DNA of 64,000 nt. It comes from Ceratothoa steindachneri. Lineage: Eukaryota; Arthropoda; Malacostraca; Isopoda; Cymothoidae. A program made the position numbers and the translations under genes. The number at the start of each line of letters is the position of its first letter. The first letter of the stretch is position 1. The notes under the pieces were generated by a model. The model was not told the DNA's origin. It searched no databases and saw nothing but the letters and a program-made list of their open reading frames with translations. Shown here in pieces: positions 45,233-57,645 of the stretch. The stretch covers positions 72,336,245-72,400,244 of the forward strand of contig OZ018320.1 of the NCBI GenBank assembly GCA_963969495.1. Direction: 5' to 3'.

Positions 45233-45727
45233 CAGGGTTGGCAAATTAAAAAACTCAGCCCTAAAACCCTGGGTTTTATTCCCATTTTTTGTGGGAGGTT
45301 TTTGATTGAAATTTGAAAAAAGCATGGTTTGGGTTTGTTTTTTTTAAATTACACTTTTTTTTCAAGAAATGAATGCTACTTATCATTCTTTTATTCAAAA
45401 TGGATATTTATGTTTATAATTTCAACAAATATATATAAAATTAAGATTATTTCTCTGATACTGACTCAATTCATCTCTCTTTCTACAGGTTATGGCTATC
45501 ATGGGTACCCACAATTCTCAATCAGTGATCTGTGCTTACCTTAATATAATTATTAAACTAATTAATTATATTATTAATATTATAAAAATAGATATAGCTA
45601 TTCTTTTTCTATGTTATTCTAATGCTTGCAGTGTTTGTATTTTTAAAAACCTGAGAATTGAAAAAAAAACGAATAAAACCTGGGTTTTATTGGGCTTTTT
45701 CAAATTTGGGGTTTTTTGCCAACCCTG
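45233..45727. mobile_element. hAT-type MITE with perfect 8-bp target duplication
   Basis: The ends are CAGGGTTGGCAAA (left) and TTTGCCAACCCTG (right, ending at 45727). CATCATAC is present at 45225-45232 and 45728-45735. The arms also share CCTGGGTTTTAT-like sequence further in. Its 495-bp AT-rich interior has no coding content. CAGGGTTGG ends and an 8-bp duplication are the hallmark of hAT-derived MITEs. Confidence 0.9.
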
Positions 45728-45792
45728 CATCATACATATCCAGAATGCAAGGCTCCCTTTTGCCTCTGTATAAGTTCAGACTTCTCTTGACA

Positions 45793-45960
45793 TTTTTTCA
45801 CCAATAGAGTGGTAGATTACTGGAATAGTTTGCCATATGAGACGGTAGACAGCCCAAACTTAAATGTATTCAAACACAGATTAGATGATTTTATGGGGAG
45901 GGAGGGCTAACTTTGGGGGGGATATTCTGGACTCATTCCTATGGATGCAGTTTTTTATTA
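45793..45960 (+). pseudogene. CR1/L2-like ORF2 C-terminus, short copy
   Basis: FFTNRVVDYWNSLPYETVD and NLNVFKHRLDDFMGREG are encoded, the last residues of a CR1/L2-type ORF2. The segment is about 95 percent identical to 46726-46894. It appears to have inserted into the I/R1-like fragment. Confidence 0.75.
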
Positions 45961-46599
45961 TTGTATCCGTGAAATTTTGTTACGTTATGTTATGGATCCA
46001 TTCCGTGCCTGGGTGGTTCAGGTTTTTGAGTCACCCTTTGTATCGGATATGGCATTTATTTTCTGTGGGGAGGAGAGTAATTAATTAGCCTCATTCATTT
46101 CTCTTCTTCCACAGACACTGCAAAAATATATATTCACATCCCTTGCAGTCTCAACTTATAGTTTGATTTCATCCCTGCCACCCACTCCTCATACTTAGTC
46201 CAGCCCATTTCTCCTCTCAGTGCAACTACTGCTACATAGAGATTGGCCCCTAGTGCAATTCTTGTCACTTTGTTTTGGATTTTTTCCATTCTCTCCAATT
46301 CTGACTTTGTCACTTTGGAAACTTCCTACCCATACAGGCTTCTTGGGACTGGTTTGCCTTTCCACAGTTCTTTAATCCTTATGATTAGAATTTTTTTTTT
46401 TCTTTTGTACAGAGGTAAGTCTTTGATTCAGCACGTACTTAAAGGCTTAGTTGGTTTGTTTTTTGTTTAATGCACCGAAACTTATATGGTCATAAGAACA
46501 TAACACTTGGTTTATGGTATTCTGCTTAAATATAGTAGTAATTCCTAGAATTTTTCGTACCTGTTATTTTTTTGTTTTCTTTTGTTTTCAGGTAAAAAG

Positions 46600-46894
46600 G
46601 AGGGCAACAAAAATAATACCTTCCCTGAAGCACCTTTAATATGAAGATAGACTGAAGGTACTAAATATCAGGGTCACCACTTAAAAATTTAAAAAAACAG
46701 AGGTGCAGGTTGGATGTTAGAAAATATTTTTTCACCAATAGAGAGGTAGATTACTGGAATAGTTTGCCATATGAGACGGTAGACAGACCAAACTTGAATG
46801 TATTCAAACACAGATTAGATGATTTTATGGGGAGGGAGGGCTAACTTTGAGGGGGGGTATTCTGGACTCATTCCTGTGGATGCAGTTTTTTATT
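46600..46894 (+). pseudogene. CR1/L2-like ORF2 C-terminus, second copy
   Basis: VKRRATKIIPSLKHL is followed, after a deletion, by EVQVGC and FFTNREVDYWNSLPYETVDR, NLNVFKHRLDDFMGREG. Its 3' untranslated region continues to about 47335. Confidence 0.7.
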
Positions 46895-47090
46895 AAGGAA
46901 TATTATGAATGATTTAGATTTTGACGAGTCTTGATGATGATGCTTTTTGTTTTTGACATATTATGGTCGATGATTCTAATTGTATATTGTAGATGCATGA
47001 TCTGACACAATCCTACTGTTTCTGGACGCAATCCTCTGGATGTAGTTTTCCTGGGAGTTTGGGTGCCTTAAAAAAGAGGCCGTTCGACTC

Positions 47091-47334
47091 GGATGACCTA
47101 TGATGAGCCCTTGTGGCTTTTGTCATCTGTTATATTATATTGTGGGGGACTTTGATTTTGTCTTCCCCTGGTGATGGTGCTTTTTGTGGGCGGGTTTTGA
47201 CAGAAGCGGATGACCTTTGATAGGCCCTGGTGGCTTTTGTCATTGGTAAAATTATGTTATGTTATTTATGGATTTTGCGGGTGGGATTTGACAGATGCGG
47301 ATGGCCTTTGATAGGCCTTTGAGGCTTTCGGTCA
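47091..47334 (+). repeat. three tandem-like units in a CR1/L2-like 3' untranslated region
   Basis: GGATGACCTTTGATAGGCCC-like units begin at 47091, 47208 and 47299, each followed by GTGGCTTTTGTCA or a variant. Such short repeats are usual at the 3' end of L2/CR1 elements. Confidence 0.6.
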
Positions 47335-47335
47335 G

Positions 47336-47521
47336 TTGTCTTCAAGAGGTGAGGTTGGTTAGTAAGCGCGCTCTTGGTTGGCTATGCGTTGTGTTGTGTT
47401 TTCCTCATTAACTGGTTGGGCAGTAGGTTGTAGACTTACGTATTCTCGACTCGGGATATAATTGCCTCTCCGTGTTGACTATTTCCGTCGATCTCCCATC
47501 ATTATAAGGCAAGAGATTACA
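47336..47521 (+). repeat. 5' LTR of the outer Gypsy element (truncated)
   Basis: GTTGTCTTCAAGAGGTGAGG to GAGATTACA matches 56459-56645 at about 85 percent by eye. The beginning of the LTR is missing and abuts the CR1/L2-like 3' region. Confidence 0.8.
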
Positions 47522-47559
47522 AGCTGTCTAGGCATTATTATGGCGTCCAAAGTGATAAG

Positions 47560-48198
47560 TGACATACATGGTGAAACCGTTTAACGGCGAGGGGGATGTA
47601 GTAGCATGGTTATAGAAAGTTAAATTTGTAGCAAAGCTGCAGAAAATTGCGAATTTAGCTAGTTTTTTGCCTTTATACTTGCGTAGACTTGTCGTTGTAT
47701 TTAGAGTTATCTGATATAGAGCAGTCTGATGCTAATGTCATTGAACGAAGGCTATTAGCGTCGTTTACCTATAGTGCATTCATAGCTTTGGCTAAGTTAT
47801 CACGAAAAGGGTGGACTGGTTAATCCGTAGACGTATATGCTAACTAGAGGGTTTTAGATGAATGTTGCGTCAAAATTGTAGATAGCTCTGCTCACAATAA
47901 ACATAAAAACTTATATTTCGTTATTCAAGGCAATGGAGTTAACTGCTAAAGTGAAATCTAAATTTTGCAGACAACTTTCTTAGGCCTAAATCTGGGCGTC
48001 GTTGAGGAAAACGTATTAAAAACAAAAAGTTAGAAAAGTATATACATATTATTGAATAAACAGTTATTATTGAAAAGTGAAATTATACAGTAACAGTTTA
48101 TGATAGGATTGAATTACGCGTGTGAATTAAAATTGCATATGAGTTAACGAGAATGGATTTACAACTGATGAATATTAAATAGATTATAAAATGTTAAA
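47560..48198 (+). pseudogene. gag fragment of the outer Gypsy element
   Basis: MVKPFNGEGDVVAWL is followed by KVKFVAKLQKIANLASFLPL and, in shifted frames, SLFKAMELTAKVKS-like sequence. Stops are frequent. From about 48000 no coding signal remains. Confidence 0.55.
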
Positions 48199-48558
48199 TG
48201 TTGCTAAATCGTTAAATGCGGAAATATATTATATAGTATGATAAATAGATATTAATAATAATTGGATAATAAATAATTGATGGATAGTATTTTTTTGATT
48301 GCAATTAAATTGGTTAAATAGTGGTTAACTAGTTTGTATTATAAGTAATTTGTAAGTAGTAATTGTTAAATAGATTATAACGGAGTTGGAAGGGTCTGTA
48401 AATGAGAAAAGAATCACGCATTAATTCGGAATTCTTTTGGGACATATTTAGCTAAAAAATTACAATTCAAATATTACAGACCTTATTCACCGATGCAAGG
48501 GCAACGAATGAACCTCATGCTTACTTTTAAGACGCTTGGGAGAGCGGGTGTACCAATC
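48199..48558 (-). repeat. LTR of the inner Gypsy element (left)
   Basis: It aligns with 53013-53421, sharing GTAAGTAGTAATTGTTAAAT and AAAGAATCACGCATTAATTC. The right copy has an extra 40 bp or so of tandem AATAGATT sequence. Confidence 0.85.
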
Positions 48559-48584
48559 TCGATTTAAATCATGGATACCAACCC

Positions 48585-48731
<147 letters not shown>

Positions 48732-49042
48732 TAGAAATATATATTTACACTTGTAGAGGTAGAGACCATTGCAATACTGCCCCACCGAGGAAAAAACTCG
48801 CAAAACACAAGGTATTTACATAAATTTTAGTCTATATAGCGGCGATGCTTCCTTACAACGCATCCAGAACGGGTTACGGTGCCAATTGACTGACTTGGAT
48901 TGCAGGTCATCAGATGGCGATTAGTAGTGCCACTCGATTGAGGCGGGAGATTGTCGTGACCGAGGACCGGAGCGTCGGGTGACGATTGTTCTGGACCTCC
49001 CGAAAAGGCGGTGGCGGAAGTTGCGCCTCGGTCGCTTGGTGT

Positions 49043-52000
49043 TCACCAGCTGTTGTCGAGTGGTCCTGCAACAAAATGGGAGGCGGCAGCATTTGGGAAC
49101 AAGAAATGGGGGGGTGTAGAGATGATTGGCGGAGGGTTTGCGAGTAAAGAGGTGGGAGGAAGAGTTGCAGTTTGATTTGTAACAGCCAAAGAAAGGTTCG
49201 GAAGTGAACTTAGTTGGTTGGGAAGTGTTGAAGTAATAGTTGGGTGAGGAAGGTAGGCTGGGATGACCACTAGACCTCTATTATTGGAAGAGAAAGGTAG
49301 TGGCTGTTCCAGATGAACGGCCTCTATGAAAGTGGGTTTAAGCCGATCGATGGAAACTGTATCCTGCTTGGTTCCAAGCTGCAGTACAAATAATTTCGGC
49401 TTCCTGGAGACGACGAGAAAGGGTCCGTCATAGACAGGTTGCAAGGATGTGCGAGTGGAATCGCGACGGACAAACATATGAGAGCAAGTTGCCATCTCCT
49501 TTGGTACGAAAGGTTTCTGATTAGCATGCACTCTTGTGGCAGTCGGCTTTACCTCAGACATCGCCCGTACTAAATTGCGTACGTATGCAGCAGGATGTAT
49601 GTCGGAAGGAAAAGGAAAGTCAACGGAAGAACAAAATTGGCCTGGAAGACGAAGTTACGTACCATAGACGAGTTCCGCAGCAGAGCAATTCAAATCCTCT
49701 TTCAAGGGGGAACGAATTCCCAGGAGAATTATAGGTAGCTAGTCCACCCAAGTGATGTTGAAGTTAGTGGAGCGTAAGCTTCCCTTGAGAGGCCTGTGAA
49801 AACGTTCCACCTTAGAGTTACTCTGGGGATGGTAGCTAGTGTTGCGGAGACGAAAGGAGCCAAGCACTGGCATGAGTGCATCCCATTGGTGGGATTCAAA
49901 TTGGCTAGCTCGATCAGTCATGATCGTTGAAGGGACACCAAAACGAGCAACCCATGCTGAGACGAAGGCTCGAGTTACAGTGGAAGCTCTGATGTCGTGG
50001 ATAGGAACTGCCTCTGACCAAGAGGTAAAACGATCGATTATGGTGAGAAGGTAAGTGTAACCACGCGAAAAAGGCAGAGGACTAACCAGATCGATGTAAA
50101 CGGCGTCAAAACGTGCCGATGGACGTGGAAAAGCAGCCAGAGGGGACTTTGAGTGACGTCGAACCTTTGCTCGTTGACAAGGCAGACATGCGCGGGTCAA
50201 TTGACCTCGAATGCCAGGATGAGAGAGACCGTGAGTCTGGTCAAAAATGTGCTGATGGTAAGCGAGAGACGAGGATAGTCAGGGAATGAATAGTTAACCA
50301 GGATACGCCTGGAGTGACTGTCCGGCAAGTCGATGTCACGAACGATAATCTGAGAAGAGTGACGCAGCGTTCGCGTGTCTTTATTTTGTTCATGGGCAAG
50401 CGCTATCTTCGCGTGATCGATAGGTGCAGTTTGGGAGAGTTGCGTGCCCGAAATCGATTAAATGCGAGAGAGCGCATCTGGCACGACGTTTGAAGAACCA
50501 GGGACGTAGCGAATGTCGTTTGGCATCTGCAGGATGAAGTCAAGGTGACGAATATTAACTGCAAAGTTCACAGAGGAGGTGCTACTAGAGGTGAGCGCAC
50601 CAACCATTGGTTTGTGGTCGGTAAATACAGTAAATTCACGCCCTTCAAAGTATTTTTGGAAGTGACGGAGGGCGAGGTATATGCTCAGCAATTTAGGAGA
50701 AAACGTACTGTACCTCTGTTGGGGAGGAAGAAGGGACTTAGAGAAGAAGGCGAGTGGTTGCCAAGAGTCACCAACCTTCTGTTGTAGTGCGCACCAACAT
50801 GAATAGCGGATGCGTCCGAAGCAACGCTTATGGGAGCTCCTGGGCAAGGATGGGCCAGGGCGACAGCGGAAGCCTTAGCCTCTTTGGTGCAAGAGAATGC
50901 AATGCCTGCTCTGGGGCACCAGGGAAGAGGAAGGTACTTCTTGGACTTGGAAAGCAATTCGTAGAGAGTTTGCATAATGTGGGAGATGTTAGAAATGAAC
51001 CTGTGGTAAAAGTTTACCATCCCAAAGAATCTACGAAGTTGCTTTAGCGAAGAGGTTCAGGAAAAGCCCGATAACTTCAACTTTATCCTCAAGAGGACGA
51101 ATTCTCTCAGGGAAAATGTGGTATCCCAAAAAGGAGAGATGTGTGACACCAAAGATACACGTAGAAGTGTTGAGTACGATACCATACTCATTTAAAAGTG
51201 CAAAAATCTGGCGAAGGTGAGAAAAATGCTCCTCTAAAGACGAAGGTACTATCAGAAGGTCGTCTATAGAACAAAATACGAAGGGAAGACTTCTCAGAAC
51301 CTGATCCATGAGGCGTTTGAAGATCTGACCACTGTTACGAAGTCCGTAAGGCATTCGGTTCATGACGAAGGAACCAAATAGAGTGTGATAGCCGTCTTAG
51401 GGATATCATCAGGGTAAATTGGTCTTTGGTTGAAAGCGCGAACCAAATCGAGCCGAGAAAAAATGGAGCAACCCAAGAGAGCGGAGTTAAAATCTGATAA
51501 GAAAGGCAGGGGATACCTATCCGAAACTGTACAGGCATTGAGTCGCTTGTGGTCACCTACAGCTCTGAATTCTCCCGGAGTAGACTTAGGTACTACATGA
51601 AGCGGTAAAGCCCATGGGGAGGTGGATAGGGAAGCGATCCCGGCCTCCATCATGTATTTAAATTCCTGCTTCATTAGGGCAACTCTATCCGTGACCAGTC
51701 GACGGGGACGTGAGAAAACTGGTCCTCCTGTCGTCTCTATTCCGTGCACTACATTGTGCTTAATAGGTCTGTCCTTAGAAGGAGGCAGACAGAGGCTTGG
51801 GAACTCCCGCTTAGGTTGATGGAAGTGGGGGCAGTTTCAGGGAGACGAACAGAGAGGAGAGAGCTGGTGGAAGAAAATAAGGAATTAGCAACTGATAATG
51901 TCGTGGTTCTGTCGATAAGCTTGCGGCGACGAGAATCGACGAGAATGTCGTGCGCGGAAAGGAAATCGAGTCCCAAAATTGGAATGTCGACGTCGGCTAT

Positions 52001-52250
52001 GATGAATGTCCATGGGAAAACACGACGTAACCCAAGAGAGAGAGCTCGAAGATACGCCTCCCATAAGTCCTTATGTCCGATGAATTGGCAGCTTTAAGGA
52101 CCAGATCAGAAGAAGTGCAAGCTTTCTCGACTGAATAGTCTCGAATGACACTTCATTGAGCGCCAGTGTCAACCAGGAAGGAGAAACTAGAGAGTGGGTC
52201 ATGAATACTAAATGGAGGATCGACTTGATGAATTGATGATGTTATTTGCA
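49043..52250 (-). pseudogene. pol of the inner Gypsy element
   Basis: Protease: SFLVDTGAQ near 52180 and DIPILGLDFLSAHDILVDSR (51900). Polymerase (51031-51749): ALPLHVVPKSTPGEFRAVGD, IFSRLDLVRAFNQ, then FCSIDDLLIVPSSLEEH, where the usual Tyr of YIDD is Ser. RNase H (50458-50847): the usual acidic REL motif reads PKLLSIYLALRHF, so the Glu is lost; FTDHKP is kept. Integrase: THGLSHPGIRGQLTRAC, then CQRAKV, DLVSPLPF, MTDRASQFES and NSKVERFHR, with both Asp and the Glu present. The end has RRDSTRTSLQPVYDGPFLVV and DTVSIDRLKP. Frameshifts separate all blocks. Confidence 0.85.
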
Positions 52251-52314
52251 TAGGTTACAGACTCACGTATCACTTGTGAATTCTGTTTAAAGTTCCCTGT
52301 GCTGAAGGTGAAAG

Positions 52315-52975
52315 TTAGGTAAGAGAACCCGTAGAATTTTGTAGGTTTAAAGGTGATGAAGTTAGCTTAGGCGCAGTTTGAGATAAAGATTGAGCCTGGG
52401 CTTGGGCATTTTTCTGCTCTTCCACCAAATTCGAGGTGGTACCAGCAAAAGCCTCAAGGTTGAAAAATAGCATTATGAGCAGCATGAGCAGAATGAGGGT
52501 TGAAGTTGTGGGCATGAGATGATGCCCAGTAAAAACTGCAAGGCTGAACACAGCGGACAGCGTTGCTCCGATAATTAGCATGGTACCAGCAGCTACCCTG
52601 AGAGTTGTCAGGATTGGGGAAATTAGATCTAGGTTTGAAATTAAAGTGCTGTGCCTCACCTCTTGTGCTGGAGTTTTCTCGTTGGTGTTGCATTTTTGGG
52701 GAGGAGGAACGACGTCTGACTCCTCCGTCCTGCTCAAGATTTTGCTCTCGGTGAAGACCCGTTCACACCTTTAGGGGCACGAATATCCATTTCAATCCTC
52801 TCCAGAACGGATAAAAGACCCGAAGCCTGGCAGGATTCATCCTGAGGGAGTCCTGGCCGTTTGTGAGGAGCCTCGGCCGGTGACCTAACCTGAGAAATGG
52901 ATACATGTGAGTGGTGTTTAACATTAGAGTTGTATGATGTGCTACGCCCCGTATTTTCATCGCTAAACGACCTGG
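52315..52975 (-). pseudogene. gag C-terminal part of the inner Gypsy element
   Basis: CWYHANYRSNAVRCVQPCSF (about 52580) is the unusual Cys/His motif found at the gag-pol joint of many arthropod Gypsy elements. The Pro/Asn-rich flanks are in different frames. Confidence 0.6.
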
Positions 52976-53012
52976 TGCCCGCATTTCCCCGGCTGACGAA
53001 ATGGTTCCCAAA

Positions 53013-53421
53013 TGTTGCTAAATCGTTAAATGCGGAAATACATTATATAGTATGATAAATAAAAATTAAATAGTAATTGTCTAATAGATAATTGATAGAT
53101 AGTAATTGGTTGATTGCAATTAAATTAGTTAAATAGTGGTTAAGTAGATTGTATCATAAGTAATTTGTAAGTAGTAATTGTTAAATAGATTGTTAAATAG
53201 ATTATAGTTTAAATTGTTTTAGGGGATGATAAATAGATTGTAACGGGGTTGAGAGGGTCTGTAAATAAAAAAAGAATCACGCATTAATTCGGGATTCTTT
53301 TGAGACATATTTAGTTAAAAAATTACAATTCAAATATTACAGACCTGATTCACCGATGCGAGGACAATGAATGAACCTCATTTTTAATTTTAAGACGCTT
53401 GGGAGAACGGGTGTACCAATC
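53013..53421 (-). repeat. LTR of the inner Gypsy element (right)
   Basis: It matches 48199-48558. Outer-element sequence resumes immediately to its right, with a zinc knuckle at about 53450. Confidence 0.85.
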
Positions 53422-53439
53422 TATATGGCAAAATACTGT

Positions 53440-56345
53440 AACAAGGGCGTAAAGAAATCATATGTTATCGATGTGGTAAGCCAGGAGATATAGTATCATG
53501 GTGCAATCAGGGAAACTAGCATCGGATGACTGGTGGATTAAGGGCGCATTCATTACCAATTATTGATGTTGAAGTGAACGGAAGTATTGTTAAGGCATTG
53601 GTTGATATTGTGTGTATGGTAATTTTTGTAAGCTAAAAAATTGTTGGAGACTGTGCGGGGATAAATTTCATGACGACTTTTGATAGCTCAAAAGTGAAAT
53701 GTCAGGGGAGACGTCCGGTGCGGATTGGAATAGAAAGAGTTAAGATTGACGTTGAAACTGTAGTGACTAAACAAATCTTACCTAGTGTTGAGGTAGTGTT
53801 GGGTATGGATGTTATTGATTACGTGGGTGGTGTTGTAGTTGCAGGTGAAGCAGTAGAGTTTGTAGTCAAAAGCTGTTTCGCAATTGCTGATCAAGCTGTA
53901 CGCAAACCAAAAATTTCATAATTAGAGGAGACTTTTGAAATAATTAAAGATAAAGACTTTAATGTTATATTTGATGGACGATATTGGACAGTGGATTGGT
54001 GCTGGAAGTCTAGTCCACCAGTTCTCATTAATGAAATAGATTGCTATGAGAAGAGTATACGGGGTGACAAGAAACAGGGGTTTGAAAACGAGGTTGAACG
54101 TTGGATTATATATGATATTTTAGTATCTTGGAAACAAAATGTGAAAACGGGTGTCACACCCTTGCTAGCTGTTGAACAGCCACAAAGATTAAAATATGAC
54201 CTGTCTTCGATTTTAGTGAACTAGATACGCATGAGTTGTCATACAGGGCTCGAAATAACTGATGTTTGTAATGAAACCCTTCGAGAATGGAGGCAAACGG
54301 AGGCTAGAACCATTGTTGATTTAAAATCCGCCTATTTACAAATTAGAGTAGCGGAAGAGCTTTAGAACTATCAATTGGTGAATTATAAAGGTAAAACATA
54401 TTGTCTGACAAGACGAGGTTTTGGATTTAGTTCAGCACCAAGGATAATAGCAAAAATTTTGAAAACTGTTTTGGGTAAAACCAAACGGATTGCTGATGAA
54501 ACTAAGTTGTATATTGATGATATTCTACTCAATGAGAGCAAAGTAACCTCGGGTGAACTTATAAAGCATCTACTTGGACTATGGGCTAGTTACCAAAGCT
54601 CCTGAGCATTTAGATGGCGGGCACTGCATTAGGATTGAAACTGAAAAAGAATGGACAGGGGGAATTGTTATCTTTTAGAGGTAATGTACTCCTGGTTCTG
54701 GAAGACTTAACCCGTCTTAGTCGAAGGGAATCTTTTTCAGTGTGTAGAAAGCTAACAGGCCACTATCCAATAGCTGGTTGATTAAGGATGGCATGTAGTT
54801 ACATCAAGGGGGTCAGGATGAGAGGATTTTGTAAGTATCAAGACAGTTGATATGTTTCAGGAGGTGTTGTTGAGTGTGAGACGAGATGATCATGTTAAGA
54901 AAAAGTAGTATGTTCCTCAGATTGTTAAGGGAAGAGTTTGGTGTGATGCAAGCAGTATTGCAATGGGAGTTGCAGTAGAGATTAATGGAAATATTGTGGA
55001 AGATGAGGCGTGGTTGAGGAAACGAAAAATTTACGATCATATTAATGAAACCGAGTTAGAGGCTGACATGAAAGGAGTAAATATGACAATAAAGTGTGGT
55101 TTGTCTGAAATTGAGATAATTACAGATTCAGCAACAGTGGGCAGTTGGTTAAGTACAGTTCTCTCTGAAGAAAATAGACTACTGCCTAAGGTGCTGCTGA
55201 GATGATAGTGAAAAGACGTTTGAGTATTTTGAAAAGCCTTATTGTGGAATTTAGTTTGGCTGTTTCAGTCACATTGGTTTCTACAAATAAAAACAAAGCG
55301 GATACTTTTACAAGAGTTCGCAAAGGATGGTTATCTAACGCTAAGGACAAATTTGAAGAAAATTGTGAGATAGGTACTGCAGCAGAGGTTGAGTTGAAGA
55401 CATTGTATGACATGCACCATTTGGGAGTTGATCGCACATTGTTTTTGGTAAGGAAAGTCTCCCTTAATGCAACTAGAGCTGCAGTGAAAAAGATTGTGCA
55501 TTCGTGCGAGCAGTGCCAATCTATTGACCCTGCTCCCCGCATTCATGAGGGTTGGAAGCTTGATGTTACCGAAGTTTGGAGAAAATTGGTGATTGATATT
55601 ACCAATTATCATCAAATTCCTTATTTGTCAATTATATATTGTGGCCCTGGGAGATATGCCATTTGGAGAGAGTTGAATAATGAGAGAGCGGAGTTAATTG
55701 CTAAAATACTTGACGAAGCATTTTTAGAGAGGGGTCCGATGCAAGAGGTGTTAATGCATAATGCGCTGGCTTTTCATTCCGAACTTGTTGTATGTGTACT
55801 GAGTAAATGGATGGTCAAGCCACTTTTCAGAGCGGCATACAGACCGAGTGGAAATGGAATTATAGAAAGATACCATCGCACTATTAAGAGGATGGCTAAA
55901 AGAGGCAACATTTCTCCTCAGGAATCAGTATACTGGTACAATGCTACTCCAACAAATGGTATAGATCCTACCTCTGTTCCGCAGTTGGCTGTCTTTTGTT
56001 ACGAGTGGAGGGGGTTTCAGAATACAGACTCGGGAGAAACGCAGGAGGAACCAACAACGGTAAAGATATGGGAGGATGTATGGGTAAAACCTCCTGATGC
56101 GAAATGCACTTCGAAGTGGAAGAAAGGAAAGGTAACGAACGAAATTCGAAAAATAATTCAGCGGTTGATGGTATCCCTCGCCCTGTAGTTGAGGAACAGA
56201 TTCAAGATTGTGAGAGTGTAAGTGATGATGGAGAGGAGGTGGAAGACGCCCATTGTCCAATCGGAGCTGAGGAACTTCTTGTGCCAGGAGAACACAGGTC
56301 AGCAGAAGAGGGGAGATACCTACAGAGGGTAAGGCGTCCTCCTAA
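53440..56345 (+). pseudogene. pol of the outer Gypsy element
   Basis: A degenerate knuckle CYRCGKPGDIVSWC (53460-53510, His replaced by Asp) is followed by protease fragments (IIDVEVNGSIVKALVD; VVLGMDVIDYVGG). The polymerase has TIVDLKSAYLQIRVAEEL, KGKTYCLTRRGFGFSSAPRI and LYIDDILLNES, with both Asp positions kept. RNase H (54950-55200) has VWCDASSIAMGVAVE, NETELEADMKG and EIITDSATVGSW. Integrase (55390-56100) has MHHLGVDRTLFLVRKV, CEQC, IDITNYHQIPYLS, EVLMHNALAFHS and RPSGNGIIERYHRTIK. The second catalytic Asp is His (LMHN in place of LMDN). The 986-bp frame 55202-56188 is the longest open block. Confidence 0.85.
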
Positions 56346-56406
56346 TTAGATGGATGATTATGAGACTGATTAAATTGGTGTTTTGATCTTGAGATCATGG
56401 GGGGAG

Positions 56407-56645
56407 TGTGGTAGTTTCCACAATTTTCGGTAGCTGTCGTTTTTTTGTTTTCATCGAAGTTGTCTTCGAGAGGTGAGGTTGGTTAGTAAGCGCGCTCTTG
56501 GTGGGCTGTGGGGTATGTTGTGTTTGCATAATTTACTGGCTGTGCAGTCGGTTGTGGACTTGCGTATTCTCAACTCGGCATATAATTTCTCATCCGTTTT
56601 GAAAACTTTCGTCGATCTCCCATCATTATAAGATAAGAGATTACA
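56407..56645 (+). repeat. 3' LTR of the outer Gypsy element
   Basis: It starts TGTGGTAGTTTCCAC directly after the polypurine tract and ends GAGATTACA, giving TG...CA ends. It matches the truncated 5' LTR. Confidence 0.8.
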
Positions 56646-57059
56646 AGTATTAATCTATTTTTTTCTCTCTTTCGCGAGTTCAAAAAAGTTTTCGTTTGTT
56701 TGAAAGTGTTAAGTGATTGTCTCCAGGGAAGTACAGAATAAGTAGGATGAGGCAAGTCGAAATGAGGGCATTCAGATGAATTTGGAGAGCAAACATAACA
56801 ACAGGCGGGGGAATGAGCAGAGGACTAGGAAGGGAGAGTGTAGTAATGATAGACCATAAACATGGAGACTGTTGTTTGGGACTAGCGAGTGAGGTCAGGT
56901 CATAGAGGGGAATGATGTTGGTGAGGAATATAAGACAATGATTAAACAGTGAAATGGGTGTCACAAAAATATGCATAATATTGGGATTAAAAGTGGCATT
57001 TATATGAAAATAATAAATGGTGAGGATCAATTAAGGTAGAGATATAATGAGATAACTTG

Positions 57060-57330
57060 GGACATTAAAGTGGCAAATGTTTCTTTCAATTAGACACCAC
57101 TAAGACTACAGGTAAAATGAGCCCACTTAAAACTACAGATGGAGAGTTAGTAAGTGATAGTGATGCAATGACTTGGATGTTAAATAAGTATTTTCTTTCA
57201 GTATTTACACTTTATGGTACTCTAATTGGACCTTAGGGGGCCTTAATCTTCAGGGGTAATGATGAGGATAAATTAGACAATATTTCAATTACAAAGGAGA
57301 TAGTCTCACAAGAAATAGATAGAACTGTAA
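57060..57330 (+). pseudogene. CR1/L2-like ORF2 linker fragment
   Basis: MSPLKTTDGELVSDSDAMTW is followed by MLNKYFLSVFT and, after a stop, DNISITKEIVSQEIDRT. This is the region between endonuclease and polymerase. Confidence 0.6.
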
Positions 57331-57454
57331 TGCCACATTGCAAGGTGTAGTAGGATTGACGATGAGGCCTCACAGATGAGTGTCATATAAATCCTATGAA
57401 GACTTGAAAAGGGTACGCACATAATTATACATATACAAGCAATCTAAAAATATA

Positions 57455-57645
57455 TAACATTTTGTCATATAACTAATAATATATTGACATGTAAATAATA
57501 ATATACAACATTTGATAATTTAAATAATAATATATTGTGACGTAAATAATAATATACAACATTTGATAATGTAAATAATAATATATACACATTTTGTCAG
57601 ATAAATAATATTATACAACATTTGATCATGTAAACAATAATATGC
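57455..57645. repeat. AT-rich tandem repeats
   Basis: AATAATATACAACATTTGAT-like units recur at about 57493, 57545 and 57603, spaced 52 to 58 bp, each followed by a variant of GTAAATAATAATAT. Confidence 0.75.

Larger units (their letters stand above)
45040..46440 (-). pseudogene. non-LTR ORF2 C-terminus (I/R1-like), with two insertions
   Basis: On the minus strand, 46440-46095 encodes IKELWKGKPVPRSLYG, KVTKSELERMEKIQNKVTRI and ALGANLYVAVVALRGEMGW. After a CR1-like insertion, 45790-45736 and 45224-45040 encode TEAKGSLAFWICMMG, LQASYYSKNRLDPWR and a Cys/His tail CEWCLLGQRESIEHLIVEC. The hAT MITE at 45233-45727 interrupts it, and removing the MITE restores ICMMGVLQASYY. The upstream catalytic part is absent. 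Confidence 0.65.
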
